Assembly (NCBI GenBank): GCA_023055355.1
Contig: JALJCS010000009.1
Location: 46,840,501-46,904,500 of the forward strand
Length of the DNA stretch: 64,000 nt
Reading direction: 5' to 3'
Source: Agelaius tricolor
Taxonomy: Eukaryota > Chordata > Aves > Passeriformes > Icteridae
Positions 50,055-62,450 of the stretch are shown here, piece by piece. The notes under the pieces were generated by a model that saw nothing but the letters and a program-made list of their open reading frames with translations, was not told the origin of the DNA and did not search any database. Each line of letters begins with the position of its first letter. Position 1 is the stretch's first letter. Position numbers and translations under genes: made by a program.

Positions 50055-53000
50055 ACTGATGGCACCAGGGGCTGGCATGGGAGGAGCTCAATAATTCTGA
50101 GATATTCCCCTCCTGCTCCCTTCCTCTCTTCCATGAGAGCCCCTCTTTTTCAGGCCTCCTTCATTTTCCTTTCCCTAAAAGCCAGTCAGGACACAGCTGG
50201 GATGCAGGGGCTGAGTCTCTTTGGGCTCTCTTCTCTCTCTTTGAAAGCACTATGGCTGTTGTGGTGCCAAACTTACAGAGACAGGGACAGGAAATCTGTA
50301 CCCTTCAACCAAGCCAGCCAGCTTCACTTAAAAGAGAGAAAGCCCCTGGGAAATAGAAAATCCTGCATAGAATAAATATCCAGAAACTCAAACAAAAGTT
50401 CCCTTTGGAGTTTTTCCCCCCACTGGTTTCTATGTACTTGCACAAAGCCTGATACCACTGAAATTCATGTGGTATTTGAGAAGGATGCAAAAATGAGCAT
50501 AGAGGAACAAAATACCATGCAAAGTCTCTGTTTCTGAGTTTATATTGCCTGACATTTTTATCTGTGTAGGAAATTATCTATATCTTTAATGTGAGATTAA
50601 TGGAGTTGAGCACTTCTGAATCATTGGCACTTGCTACCGTACTGCACAGATATTTTTGTACTGAAATAATATTAAATCAACAATAAGGCCTCCATTTGGC
50701 ATAAATTTCACAAGCACTTCTGAATAAAAAGAAGGAAACACTTCATAGAATTAAATGAAAGTTCAATAGTTTTAAAAAATAATATTTGAGCAGTGAGGGA
50801 GAGAAAAAGTTATTTCTATTGAATATATGTATCCATGTGCTGAGCACATATTCTTTGATGTTATTGAATGCTTATAATCTAGGAATAATATGACTTCTTT
50901 TAAACTTCATCCAACAGTCTTAGGCACAAAAGTACTTTGTTCCTGCTTGTTCTGTTTGTCATTTTTACCCATCATGACCATATCTGTTATCCCACACTAT
51001 TAAAAGTTCCTAATACTTTTTTTTTTCTTTTGAGTATAGAGACTACCAGAAAATAATAAATTTTTTAAAGTTGAACGCTTCACTTATTACCGATCACTTC
51101 TGAAAAAATTAATTATATTTCAATTACTCAAAAGAAAAAAAAACTTTTTTGTCAAATTCAATATTCTCTTAAAATAATACTTCCAAATACTACTCAAAAC
51201 CTTCAACTTTTTTGTTCCATTTTCATAAGCTTTGAGGTAAAAATTCCCAGAGATGAGTGTTACCTCGAGGTAAGAAGACAATGGCCATGGAGCACACAGT
51301 GTTTGAAAGGCAGATGAATATCTCAAGGCTTTTTTCACAGCTTTATTTGCTGCTTTCATCCTCAGGCTTCTTTTCCAAAGTTCCCTCATTGCAAAAAGTG
51401 ACAAAATTAAAAGGATGTTTCATTCTAAGTGATTTTCCTTTGAAGTGCTTTTTATGGGCTGAAGACCCATCCTGAAACTGTTCCTACCCCCGCAAATGCA
51501 GAAATAAATGTAGACTGCTGGAATCAGAATATTGCAAGAGTTTCAATGCAGTGCAGCACCACCACTGCACTGACACCAGTAGGAAACCTGATGAACTGCC
51601 AGTGGATTTCAAAATTGATGGTCTTATTAAAGCTCCTGATGCTGGTGGGATCAGCCAATGGGGTTCAATTCAAAGGATATTTTAAAAATTTTCTTTTTAA
51701 GCTGCAAATTCACACAGCTTTCAGGCTTTTTTTTCAAAGACTTATTGATGTCTTTTGGGGTTTTTTTAACATCTAGTTTTCTTTCTCTTTTTTTTCTTCT
51801 TTCTGCTACCAAATTCAATAATGATATCAAGATACATTTTGGTTTTCCCTTTTCTCAATTGTCTCTGCTTTCTTTTCTGAAATAATCTTTCCTGCTATTT
51901 TATAAAAAGCAACTCATACAATCCATCATTTCTCGCAATAAGGGACTAAGATTCTTTTTTCATGAAAGTGTGATTTAAAACGTGGCTCTGTTCCCCAAAA
52001 ACTCCAGCAGTCATTTTTGTACTGCATCAGTTCCTTAGGCCCCAGTTGGGCTGGAGTTAAGATCTGTGCAAACACACAAATGCAGGGGGTTCATCTTTGA
52101 AGTGGTCACTCAGCATCACCCAATAAAGGACTATCAAAAAGGAAAAGTGCTTTGGAATATTTCCTCATTTCCATGTGGTGCAGAAGCACACCAGCTTTTG
52201 CTTAGTATTAAGACACCCTTCAAAGCTACAAAAGTTAAAACATTTCTTAATGCTGTATACACTGAGACAATTGGACAATACTTCAAAGCTCTTGGGTATA
52301 AATCTTTTGGTATCACTAACATTTCAAGTAAGAAGTATTTATACAACATTGTCAAACAAAAGTTATTTTGCAGCTAATCTGACATAGTTTTGGAACAGAA
52401 GATAATAAAAATCTATTGCATCCTGTTTATTTTCTGAAAAGGGTGAAACGTGATCAGATGGGGCATTTTAGCTCTGAAAAACCTTAAAAACACTGACATT
52501 GTTTACATGATTTCAGTATCAAGTATTTATCAGCTCTAAACCAGGAAAGGTGCAGAATAAAATTCAGCAAGCTTTCCAAAAGAGTGCAGGAAAGGATCAG
52601 ATAAGACCAGCTGAATATTTATCAAGCTCTGAGACTCATGAGTCACTCCTGATGGGGCATGTGAACCAGAAACACAAAGATGTATTCTTCTATAAATTCA
52701 TATGATTGAGAAACACTCCAAAAAATTAAGATCATGTTCTGCCCAGGAGCCTCTTACTACTTATTGCTGCCTCTTGCTTGGCTGGGAGCTGGAAATCCTT
52801 TTACCAATTCTTTCAGAGAAGTTTATGTGAGCATTTTCCTTGAGTTTGGGAAGTGTTTAATCATCAGCCTTTTTACATTCATTTCCTTCTAATTCAGCTG
52901 CTTTTGAATGAGAGGTAAATTCACCCATGCCCGTTCATGTTCAGCCTTTCCTTTCCTGCATCACCTCCCACTCCTCTAACAGGCAAAGACTGATGGAATA

Positions 53001-54750
53001 GTCCACACAGCAGCCTGAAAAAATAACATGAAACCCACCACAATCTACCTGCCCCTGCGGCTTATGATGCTTGTAAATATTACTGCTCATTTAATTTTTT
53101 AAAATTTCATATGGTTTCTTGAATTTGTGCTTTGGAAATCTAATAATTCATCTCTTCCAGGCATATCATTAGCTTTACAAAATAAAATAATTCACTTTAT
53201 CTAATGTAGTAGATATTTAAATAAGACACTAACTAGACAAACCAGAGAAATGGGCAGGATATTGGATGAACACACAGGAAACTCAAAGACATGAGCTTTC
53301 AATTCAATCAACAACAAAAATGTTCCCCTCCAAAACAGCTTTTCAAGCTTTCCTCCAACAATCATTTCCTCATAAAAAGCAGAGATATTTACCTCGAATC
53401 TGTGTTTGAAATGGTTTGACATTGGAAATCAACCTAGAAAAAGGAGATTTTAGCACTATTTTTTAGAGCTGGATATTACCCTTGGACAGAAGCACACAGA
53501 TGCTGGAAGTCTTGACAGTTCCCAACCCATTGACCATCTCTATTTGAGGAGGACAAGAACTTCCCAGGGCTGAGACTGAGCCCTTGGGTTGGATATGGGG
53601 CCATGCAGCCCCCAGGTTTCTGAACTCCCCATCACAGTTGCCAGCATCAGGCTAGGTCTCAGTGAGAGAGAATATTTATTTTGTTTGTAGTCAAAAGAGA
53701 GTTGTCAGGCACTGTGGAGTCCCAGGCAACAACACTGCTCAGTGTTCTCCATCTTAGGTGAAATGAGAAATCAAATTCCCAGTTTAACTTCAAGATGTGC
53801 ATAAATTGAAGGCTCTCTTTAACTCTGAAAAACCCAAGGCATTGCAAAATTAATTTCAAAACTGAAAACCTGCCTCATCCTCAGCATGATTTTCCTTGAG
53901 TTTATCTTTCACTGTTATTCCATAACAAAGAATTTTAAATTCACCTTCTTGAAAAAAACAAAATCTTTGTTGCATATATTTGATCCAGTCTTGTTTAGAC
54001 TACAAGGAATTACAATAAAATCAACAAAAACATTATCATGAAAATTAAACACTTTGGTTCAGCCCCACATCCAAACATATTCAAAGTAATTTTATAGAGA
54101 TACTTGGAAAATACGCCTCTCTTCAGAAGAACACAACTTTCACTGGACAACACTTATATTCCATAGTTGTCTAAACAATAATCCCTATTTTAATCAGTAA
54201 TTTACTCTTTCTCATTTAGATTTCATAAATCAAATACAACATTAACAAAGATATAACAAAGTTTTTCTGAGCAGAGACTGTAGAAGCAGCAAAGTAGCTT
54301 CTATTTTTCAGTTCTATTTTCTGCTTTCCAAGCAAGTTAAGCAGATCCTAAGAGTCACTGAAAGTGACTTTTGAAACCCATGCAAGAATGTCAGCAACTC
54401 TGATGCTTGTACATAATTTTCTACATCCTGAAAACAGTAATTGACATTGGAAGCAGGACTGAAATGTCATGACACAGCAGAAATACAATTGCTTCGATGT
54501 TTAAACTGTGCTTTTCCTGTTTTTGAATGTATTTTGGTTCTCTTAACGATGAGATTATATCCTAAATTCCTGAGGTTTATGAAAATACTCTTAGTAGAAT
54601 TACCAAAATTCTTGTAGTTTTTAGCAGCAAAAGTTTAACAATTAAATTATCAATAAAAAAAAAACAAGACAAACCTTAAGCTTTGTTCCAGCTTCACTTC
54701 TGGAACAAAGGCAAACAGATTTGATTTTCCTTTCACTTAAATATTGCAAG
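50055..54750. other. Gene-free DNA
   Basis: Mostly AT-rich, with T-rich segments at 51725-51800. No gene, RNA gene or transposon recognised. The words ACTGCATCAG at about 52021 resemble a microRNA-217 5' portion, but the rest does not match and no hairpin forms. Confidence 0.5.
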
Positions 54751-54755
54751 TGGGA

Positions 54756-54982
54756 ATCAATAGAATCACAGAGCCATCAAGGTTGGAATAGTAGCTTTGA
54801 AGTCATCCAGTCCAATTGTCCATCCAGCACTGCCCCTGTAGCTCCATAACACCTGAACCGTGAAAAAATTTTGTCTAATCTCTAATCTGAATTTCCCCTG
54901 TCTCACCTTAAAGCCACTTCCTCACATCCTCTCACTGCAGGCAGTACAGAAGAGAAGGAAACCTCCTTTGATACAGTCAGTA
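54756..54982 (-). mobile_element. CR1 LINE 3' end, internally deleted
   Basis: The plus strand begins with ATCAATAGAATCACAGAG, the reverse complement of the ATTCTATGATTCT-type 3' terminus of CR1. It continues with CATCAAGGTTGGAATAG and GTCATCCAGTCCAATTG, then CCAGCACTGCC, the conserved antisense CR1 tail. It then jumps to TGAAAAAATTTTGTCTAATC, followed by CTGAATTTCCCCTGTC and AGCCACTTCCTCACATCC, and fades out at ACCTCCTTTGATACAG. Compared with the usual CR1 tail as I recall it, about 100 bp or more is missing after CACTGCC. The copy is 5'-truncated, non-coding and inactive. Confidence 0.93.
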
Positions 54983-57624
54983 AATAATTAAAAAAAGCTC
55001 AACTCACATTTGAAAAGGGCAGAAATCATCAAAACAGCAAGAAGAGCAGCAAACTTTTCCAGATATTACTCTGGCTAATGAAGTGAGAGGTGAAACTAAA
55101 CTGTCTGAAATATATTTTGCTATAAAATTGTGTCCTGGAACAATCTCCTGCCAAATGAGAATATAACAAAGAGGCCCTGAAGGATTTGTTACTGTGACTG
55201 ATTTTGTTTAACGGGTTCATACAAATTGTTTGTAAAAAATGAAAGTGGCTGTAACTTGTCAAAAACTGCAGATTTATTAAGAAGAGCAATAATAGATGGA
55301 ACCCTATCAGGGTTAGGAAATAAACATGAGGAATCCGACTAGGGTAGGACAATAGGGATTGAGAGATCATGTGCAGTGTCAGGAGATATGATATAAAGCC
55401 TTTAGGGAGGCCCAGCAAAGGATTAAAAATAACTCAAGTTTGACAAGTCACAGAGAAGATGAATCATGGCTAATGACGAAAAGAAACAGCACACAGACAG
55501 GATCACACAATTTGTGTCACGCAGCAGTAAGGAAGTCAAAAGGTCAGTGAAGAATTGGGAAATGAATCAGGCACTTGTGCCGTGGATTCTCATCAAATAA
55601 ACAGTTTTCAACTTTTAGGAGAGCATTTACAGACTCTGTGTGCTTTTTAAAGGGAGCAGTGATATTTTTCTTTTAGGGAAAATTCATCTTCAGCCTTGCC
55701 AGGATTTTTCTCCTTTTTGTTATCAAGGCTGCATAATACAAGAAAAACACAGTTGGAATAAACACTTGAAACAACTTGGTCACTGATTACTGTGATGTAC
55801 ATACCAGGGGCAAGGGAATCGCAGCAAAATGCTCCTTTTGGCAGATTTTCTATTTAAGGGACTGCTTTACAAAATGTTTGCTCTGTTTTAGTCAGTTCCT
55901 TTGGGAATTTTTTTATGGCAGGGAAAGGGGGGAAAGAAGAGGGGAAAGCAATGCTCATAAATCTCTGGAAAGGGAAATATGACATTGCCACAACAGGCAG
56001 AGCAACAAAAAAGCTCTGAGAATTGCAGAGTTAGAGGACAAAAATGCTCCATCCAATGAGATTCTAGGACTCTCATATTTTCAAATCCATGCACAAAAAT
56101 ACATACTGACACTCTCTTGAAATCCCAATTTTTTCAGAATTCTTCTTACCATTTTCTACAGTGCTCACCTTCAGTCTTAGTCCTGTATTCCATTATAATA
56201 ATTCTCAATAACCACACGTTCTAAAGTCATGTTTATGCCACAGAATGAACTAATTGTACTTACTATACCAATGAGAAATATCTATTATGGTGAAATTATA
56301 CTGCAAAAATTTACTAAAAAACAGATTTTTAACTGTCAAATAATGGTTGAAAGTATATTTCCCTCAGAATAGCAAGATTTTCTCTTTTTATTTCCTTTTC
56401 TTTAAAAAGATATGTACTGGCAATGTGAATTGCATCGTTTTTAAGTAAAGCAGCTTCTCTGTTTGAAGGCATAAACATTAAGTATTAGCTGTTACTTAGG
56501 TGATAAATTGTATTTATGTCACTTACAAAAATTAAAATACATTTACATTTTATTTTGTTTCAGACTGGTGGGATTTACTGACATTTTGAGTGTTTTCAGA
56601 AAATGAAATTACAGTTCCAGACTTGGTTTCAGGGCAGGCTACTTCAAAATCACAAAACCAACCTATTAATGATGGGAAAAAAGAGCTTGTGGTTCAATGT
56701 ATGTGTAGACTCAATTCATGCAAGTCATACTTCAATTTCCATGTGAAAGCGAGTGACCAGAAACAGATTTGCCAATAAAACCAAATTATTAGAAAAACCT
56801 CCTAACACATTTTTCTTAATTCTTGTTTTGCTGTGAAAGTGACCAGTCCATGTTGTATTCTCAAATGTTTTTCTGGGCAAAATTGAGACTAAAAACAGTT
56901 TCAGTAAGGAAAAGGCCCCAAAACTTCAATTCTCCATTCTTATAGGTAGAGGGATAACCACACAATACCTGCAGATATTAAAGTCATTTGTCATCTTCCC
57001 CGGAATTTCCAAGGACATTCCTGTGGTATTTAATATTTATTTTTATTTTAATGATAAGTAATCTTTTAAATCTTTCATGTAATTAAATAAAATATCATGA
57101 TACTCCTAAGGATTGCAGTATTGCTGAATACAGTAAGAAAAGAAAGTCAATTAATTTAAAAATATGTCACTGGAGAGTGAAAGCAGAAGTTTTCTGATGT
57201 GAGCTCTGCATTCCAGTAGAGCACCTTGATTCATTGACAGAGCGTTTTTCTAACAGAAACAAACATTAACTGCAAAACAGATGCGAACAAAGCAGTCATT
57301 TCAAGTTCAGTTACTATTTCTAGAGAGCTACAGCTACAAACACTGAAATTAGGATTATAATTCCACTTCAAGTAAGGGAAAACCAGCCAGGTAGGTGGCC
57401 TGCACACACTTTTTGGTCCATTTAGAGCTCCAAGTTCTTTGGTGATATAAAAATCATCAATAACCCTCTTAGGTCTATGAATTTTGTCTTGAAAAGGGCT
57501 CAAGCAGATATTCCCTTTAAAGCTCCATCAAAAATAACTTCCTTAATTCCTCTGCTCTGGGGTTAAATCTTGGATCTTTACCCAGAGTGAATAGACTTGT
57601 TGCAAAGTAGCTAAAAGCTACGCT

Positions 57625-57673
57625 ATACATATATATAAATGTATAAATGAATATGTGTATATATAAAATAATA
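57625..57673. repeat. Imperfect (TA)n microsatellite
   Basis: A 49-bp tract of ATATAT units interrupted by AAATG and GTGT. It is a decayed dinucleotide repeat. Confidence 0.75.
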
Positions 57674-59386
57674 TTTCTTCGAATAATGCAACCCTTATTG
57701 AAAAATAAAACATGGTATTAATCAATTTGTGCCTGTTCTGACTGTGAATTTCAATGCTAATGCTGTACAGCATAAGCCAAAGCAATAACTAGGGATAATT
57801 TGTGGGTTTTTTTGACACAATCCAGGGGTCAGGTTTTATTTTTGTTTCAATTCACAGCACAGCAGACCTGTGTAACCCAACTTTTTTTTTTTATATTTAC
57901 CTATTTGGTTTCCAAATCTGGCACAGGGCAGACCTTGCCTTCTCAGAAGTCTTTCCCCAGAACCTTTTATCCTATGCCCACTATCACCAGCCTAGGTGTG
58001 ACCCTATGAACCAAAATTAGGAAAATCAGCAAGGAAATAGTGGGAAGAAGTTGGTTTTTCAGAGTTACCCTGCAGCAACACCTCAGCTCTAAAAGTAAAG
58101 CTGTCTCCTCGAGTCCCTCCTGACTGCAAATTCTCATTAACACTTGGCAATTTGAACAACTGCAATGGTAATTTCATGAGAAGATTTGGCATTAACAAGA
58201 GACCAAGGAATAAATAAAGGGAATGGAAAAGGTTTTTTTCATCCCTGCTTCTTTCAGGTTTTTTTTTTCACTATTTAATGCCACCTTCTCTTGTACACAT
58301 TCAATTGTGCCCCAGCCTTGCCCAGGATGGTTACAACTATAAAAATGCCTTAAACTGAGCACACACATCTGCTCATAGAACAACTGCCAAGAGAAGTTTC
58401 TGTACTGATGCAGAGCCTTTTATTGTCCTGAAAACTTGAATTTTAGCCCTTTTGGAGGGCTATAATTATGGGCCAGATTATGTTTAGACAATTTTTCCCA
58501 GTTATCTAGAAAATTGTGTCTAAGAATTTATGGGAAGTACTGGGAAGGAGAGAAAGGCAACAGTTATGATTATTAAATTCTACTTCATATCAAGAGACTT
58601 AGGCTGCATGATCCTGTCACTTGTATAAACACAAAAGACGATGCAGCATCTGAAGCTAAAGACCAATCCTGTGAGAATTACTGGAATGCCTTGGAAGAGA
58701 ACAAAACTGGCACCAGATGAAAAATGAGCTAAACTTTACACTACATCTAAGGCATATTAAATATTGGTCCCATTTTGCTGTCAGCATCCAAGCTGTTAAC
58801 AGAATTACCACTTAAGGTGCAAGGAACCATGTGCCCTTTTGGCCCAGGGGATGCAAAGGAGAATTATTGAAATTTGATGACATCAAGCAGATGAAGTGAG
58901 ATGCTCTCAGCTCAACACTGGCTGTGACAAGCATCTGTACAAGAAATTGATGATGGGTGAAATCAGCCTTACATACTTTCAGATAAGCCTCAGCCCATAC
59001 CAATACCAAATCCTCTTTTTTCCTTTTCTTTCCCATTGTTTACTTGACAAAAAAAATCACTTCTTAGGCTAATGTATCTTTATTATCTACTTTCTAACTC
59101 TTTCAAGGAGTTGTTTCCTCAGCTGTTGGACAAACCCTGCTCATGCAAAAAAGAGAAGATATGTACTTTATAAAACTTTTTTTTTTAACCTACTGAATGG
59201 ATATTTTAGAATAGCTGCTGCCTCCCTTTCCCATTAGAGCTGGCCAAATTCTGTGCAACTGATTGCTTTATTGTGGAGTCCAACTTTTGGCTCCCTGGTG
59301 CCAAAAGGCATAATAGATAAACAGCTGGAGCATTCTCTTCACTTGGAGATTCCATTTGCCAAGAATGCTTTTGACTGTGAAAGCAA

Positions 59387-59421
59387 ACACACACACAGAC
59401 ATGCACAGGCAGACACACCAG
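59387..59421. repeat. Short (AC)n tract
   Basis: An 11-base pure AC run followed by an imperfect CACAGACATGCACAGGC segment. It is a minor microsatellite. Confidence 0.7.
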
Positions 59422-59759
59422 GGAGAGGCTGAGAAAATCATCTCTGGAAAGCTGTAAACATTGCTCATTCCTTCTTCTGGAATGTTCTGTTGTGATTAGG
59501 AGTAGGCTGTGGAAGCAACTCATAGTTCAGGAGAAAAACCACATACAGATTTGGAAAATTAATTCCCTAAGATCATAAAGAGCAGCTAAAACACAGACAG
59601 GAATGGAAAGCGACAACATCCATACTCTGATTTCCACACCATCCATTCATTCATTCTCTCCCTGTTCCTGGAAAATTTGGATTTAACTCCTTGTGGATTC
59701 TGCCTCTGGTTCAGCACATATTTACTATTGTCTATGTCTCCACACATGTAGGCTATGAA

Positions 59760-60300
59760 AAAGGAATTATTTTAGGAAATATCCATATGCTACAAGCTGA
59801 AATCCTAAAGAAAGGAGAAGCAATAATACAAAGAAGAAAGGGAGTTAATGCAACCAATGGGTTGCAGGATTATTTTAGCACTTCAGACCAGCCAAGCACA
59901 GTGGTAGCAGTCCAGACCAAGGAAAAGATGGGAAGATGTGACTGCTTGGATTTAGGATCCTGGGAACAAGGTCTGGAGACCATTTCTGTGTAGTCAAAGG
60001 GGACACGCAAGCCACATGTCTGTCACTGAGAGATGACCTCCAGCAGGAAAGGGTGGGGGATAGATGGAGCCAAGATGAAGGTGCCACCCTAAAACCTGCA
60101 CTGAGGAAACCTGCAGGGGTGGCAAGAAGAAAATTCCAGGGAAGTATGTAGGAAAGGATGGCTTGGAGAGAATATGAGGGGAACCTGGAGGGCAGGAGCT
60201 ACAGACAGCACACACAGAGACGTCATTAAGGAATTCAGAAGTGAGGAAGGAAGTGGACAGTTTTAAGAGATGGAAATGTCATGATCAAATTTAAAATTAC
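59760..60300 (+). other. Purine-rich non-coding stretch
   Basis: The plus strand is markedly enriched in A and G for about 540 bp. It is made of AGGAAG/GGAAAG/AGATGG-type words and has no homopolymers longer than a few bases. No repeat family or gene was recognised. It directly precedes the plus-strand CR1 fragment. Confidence 0.5.
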
Positions 60301-60303
60301 TGT

Positions 60304-60403
60304 CGTTGGATGGGGCCCTGAGCAACCTGAGCTGATTGCAAGCTGCTCACTGCAAGGGTGGGTTCCACCCTCAAAAATCCCTTCCAACCCTGTGATTCCA
60401 TGA
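60304..60403 (+). mobile_element. CR1 LINE 3' tail fragment
   Basis: Starts with GTTGGATGGGGCCCTGAGCA ACCTGAGCT (positions 60305-60333), the standard sense-strand CR1 3' untranslated tail. It continues through a degraded region and ends with ATCCCTTCCAACCC then TGTGATTCCATGAC, matching the ATTCTATGAT-type terminus. Only about 100 bp remain, as is typical for heavily 5'-truncated CR1 copies. No target-site duplication is expected or seen. Inactive. Confidence 0.9.
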
Positions 60404-60409
60404 CAGATT

Positions 60410-61380
60410 TTGACAGAGTGGACTTTTACCGGGAAAAGGAACCTGATTAGAAGAGGTTTGTTAGGATGTGCACAAGGGTGGGGGAGGTAGGATTTGGGCT
60501 AAGCTTATTGGGAGGTTTAAGGATAAGGCATGAAGACCATCTGCCCCAAAGAACTTACACTTTCCACAGCCCAAGTTCTTGCCCAAGCTGGGGCTTTGCA
60601 GAGATGCAGCCTTTGTTAATACATGGATCAAACTCACAGAGCAGCTCCGAGTGTGAAATATCCCATCCGGCCCGCAGCTCTCACCAGCCCTGAGACAGAA
60701 ATAATAATAATGTGGTGAAATGGGATATGGCACACACCATCTGGCAGCTGTGCAAACAAGAAGAAGAACCCTATGAAGAACATTATGACACGTTTGGGGA
60801 CCTGCTGATTACATTGCATGTCTAAGGTTAGACATTTTGGTGTGTAAAACTTGAGAACACAGTCTAAATCGTGGATAATTTAATAGGTTGCACATGGACT
60901 TCACCTCCAGTTTATTAATTCTTTTTTTATTCAGCAGTACATCCCTTTTTAAAATACTTTCCTGCTTTTGTGGTGAGCTGCTTAAGATGTAGTTTCAAAC
61001 ACCTGAAGCTGAAAAAAATAATTACTTTTCTGTAACAGTAAGAATATGTAAAATGGTTGGGTCCTATCAAGGTGTTCAGCATTGCCATAGAGCTGAGAGA
61101 TCAGATTTCAAATTAATCTGTCACCTGCACAGACAGCAAATCCTCTTCCCCTTAGAAAGACCAGAGGGTTTTTATTCATACCTTTTTACCTTTTTTTCCC
61201 CCTTCATGAAGGAGAACAACAGAAAGTGATTAAGGAGAGTGTGTTAATAAAAAAGCTCTTTAAATCAACAAGCTTATGGATTTTGAAGGACTGCCAGAAG
61301 AGTCATTAACAGAAAAATATTCAAAAGGCACTTAAACGTGTTCTCTGACTTCAATAGATTTGTTTCTGTCACCTCACAAG
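60410..61380. other. Gene-free DNA
   Basis: Plain AT-rich to GC-moderate DNA with nothing recognisable. Short overlapping open frames on both strands at 60461-60733 reflect moderate GC. Confidence 0.5.
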
Positions 61381-62450
61381 AAAACAGAACAACAGAGAGC
61401 TCAGTCTCATCCCCTGGCTGGTTCTGTGTGCTCAGCAGTGCATTTCAATTACCCACTCAAGCCTGCCTGTGCTGCCAGAATTCCCTCTCTTGCTACTTCT
61501 CCATCCAAGAAATCCTCATCTTTCCTTCCCCTACCTCACATGGACTATTTCTGCTGCTTGAAGCTCTGGCTTCTCACTTCTTTAAGCCATCTCTATTTAC
61601 CAGGACAGCATTATTTCATCACACATGACTTGTACGTGGTCCCTTATGCACTCCTGCATTCTTTTTTCAATCTCCCCTCACTGCCTCATGCCAAATTCCT
61701 CATCTCCCTGAAATGCAGTGAGGTGTACATCAGTATGGTGCTGCAGCAGATGGTGCTTGGGAGAAGAGAGATCAAGTTCACAAATAAAATGGACCAATCT
61801 AAAATTGTAGGTGATTCAGTTTTCCAGTTATGGAGGAGTTGTTTAAATCAGATACGACAGTAACTTGGAAACAGATCTCAAGCATCTTGAACCCATGCTC
61901 CTACAAGTAACTGGCCTTAACATCACCAAGAAAAAAAGTTGTCCTCTCAGTTCCCCTGTAAATGCAGGAACATGATCAGCCAATATTGATTTATTCCCCT
62001 GTTCCTTCATCATGCTGTCTCAGGATTTTAAAACATTGCTGCAGAACGTGGAGCTGTAGCAAACTTGTTTTCAATGGAGTTCTGTTTCCTCAGGTCTTCT
62101 GTCACCCCCATCACAATATCTTTACATCTTTGATTTATCTCCTAGCCTAACGCTATGGTTTTCTGCCTCATCTCATCCTTTCTGTGATTGTCATAACCCC
62201 AGCTCCTTCCCTCCTGCTTTTTACTCTTCAATACTCAGCTGTCTTTCCACTATTGGATAAAATTTTGGGGTTTTTGACTCTCTTGGCAAGGAACAGAACA
62301 TGCTGTGACCAGTCCAGCTCTGTGCATCCTCATGACCACTGCCTTGCTTCTGCCTAGCACAACATTAACCTATTCTCTCTTCTGATCCCAGATGCTGACT
62401 TCCACAAAATTCTGTCAAATTTGGCATGTGGAGTGACTGCTTAAGCCTCA
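61380..62450 (+). other. Pyrimidine-rich non-coding stretch
   Basis: For about 1 kb the plus strand is enriched in C and T, with frequent TCCTCATC and CTTCC words. Stop codons are purine-rich, so this lengthens chance frames. The window's longest open frame (167 codons, 61360-61863) and an overlapping 96-codon frame in another register both lie here. The encoded sequence shows no domain. An old unrecognised transposon cannot be excluded. Confidence 0.5.

Larger units (their letters stand above)
54985..59690. other. Gene-free DNA
   Basis: No gene recognised. The minus-strand 129-codon frame at 55029-55418 is Leu/Ser/Phe-rich and without a recognisable family, so it is likely chance. An AT microsatellite is at 57625-57673 and a short AC repeat at 59387-59421. 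Confidence 0.5.

Noticed and set aside
52018..52040. Word resembling the 5' part of microRNA-217
   Set aside because: Only about ten bases match, the remainder differs, and no pairing arm for a hairpin is found nearby.
55029..55418. 129-codon minus-strand frame rich in Leu, Ser and Phe
   Set aside because: Superficially membrane-like, but this is what AT-rich minus-strand frames commonly give; no family recognised.
61360..61863. Longest open frame in the window, 167 codons on the plus strand
   Set aside because: It lies in pyrimidine-rich DNA where stops are rare, overlaps another long frame in a different register, and shows no domain, splice or codon signal.
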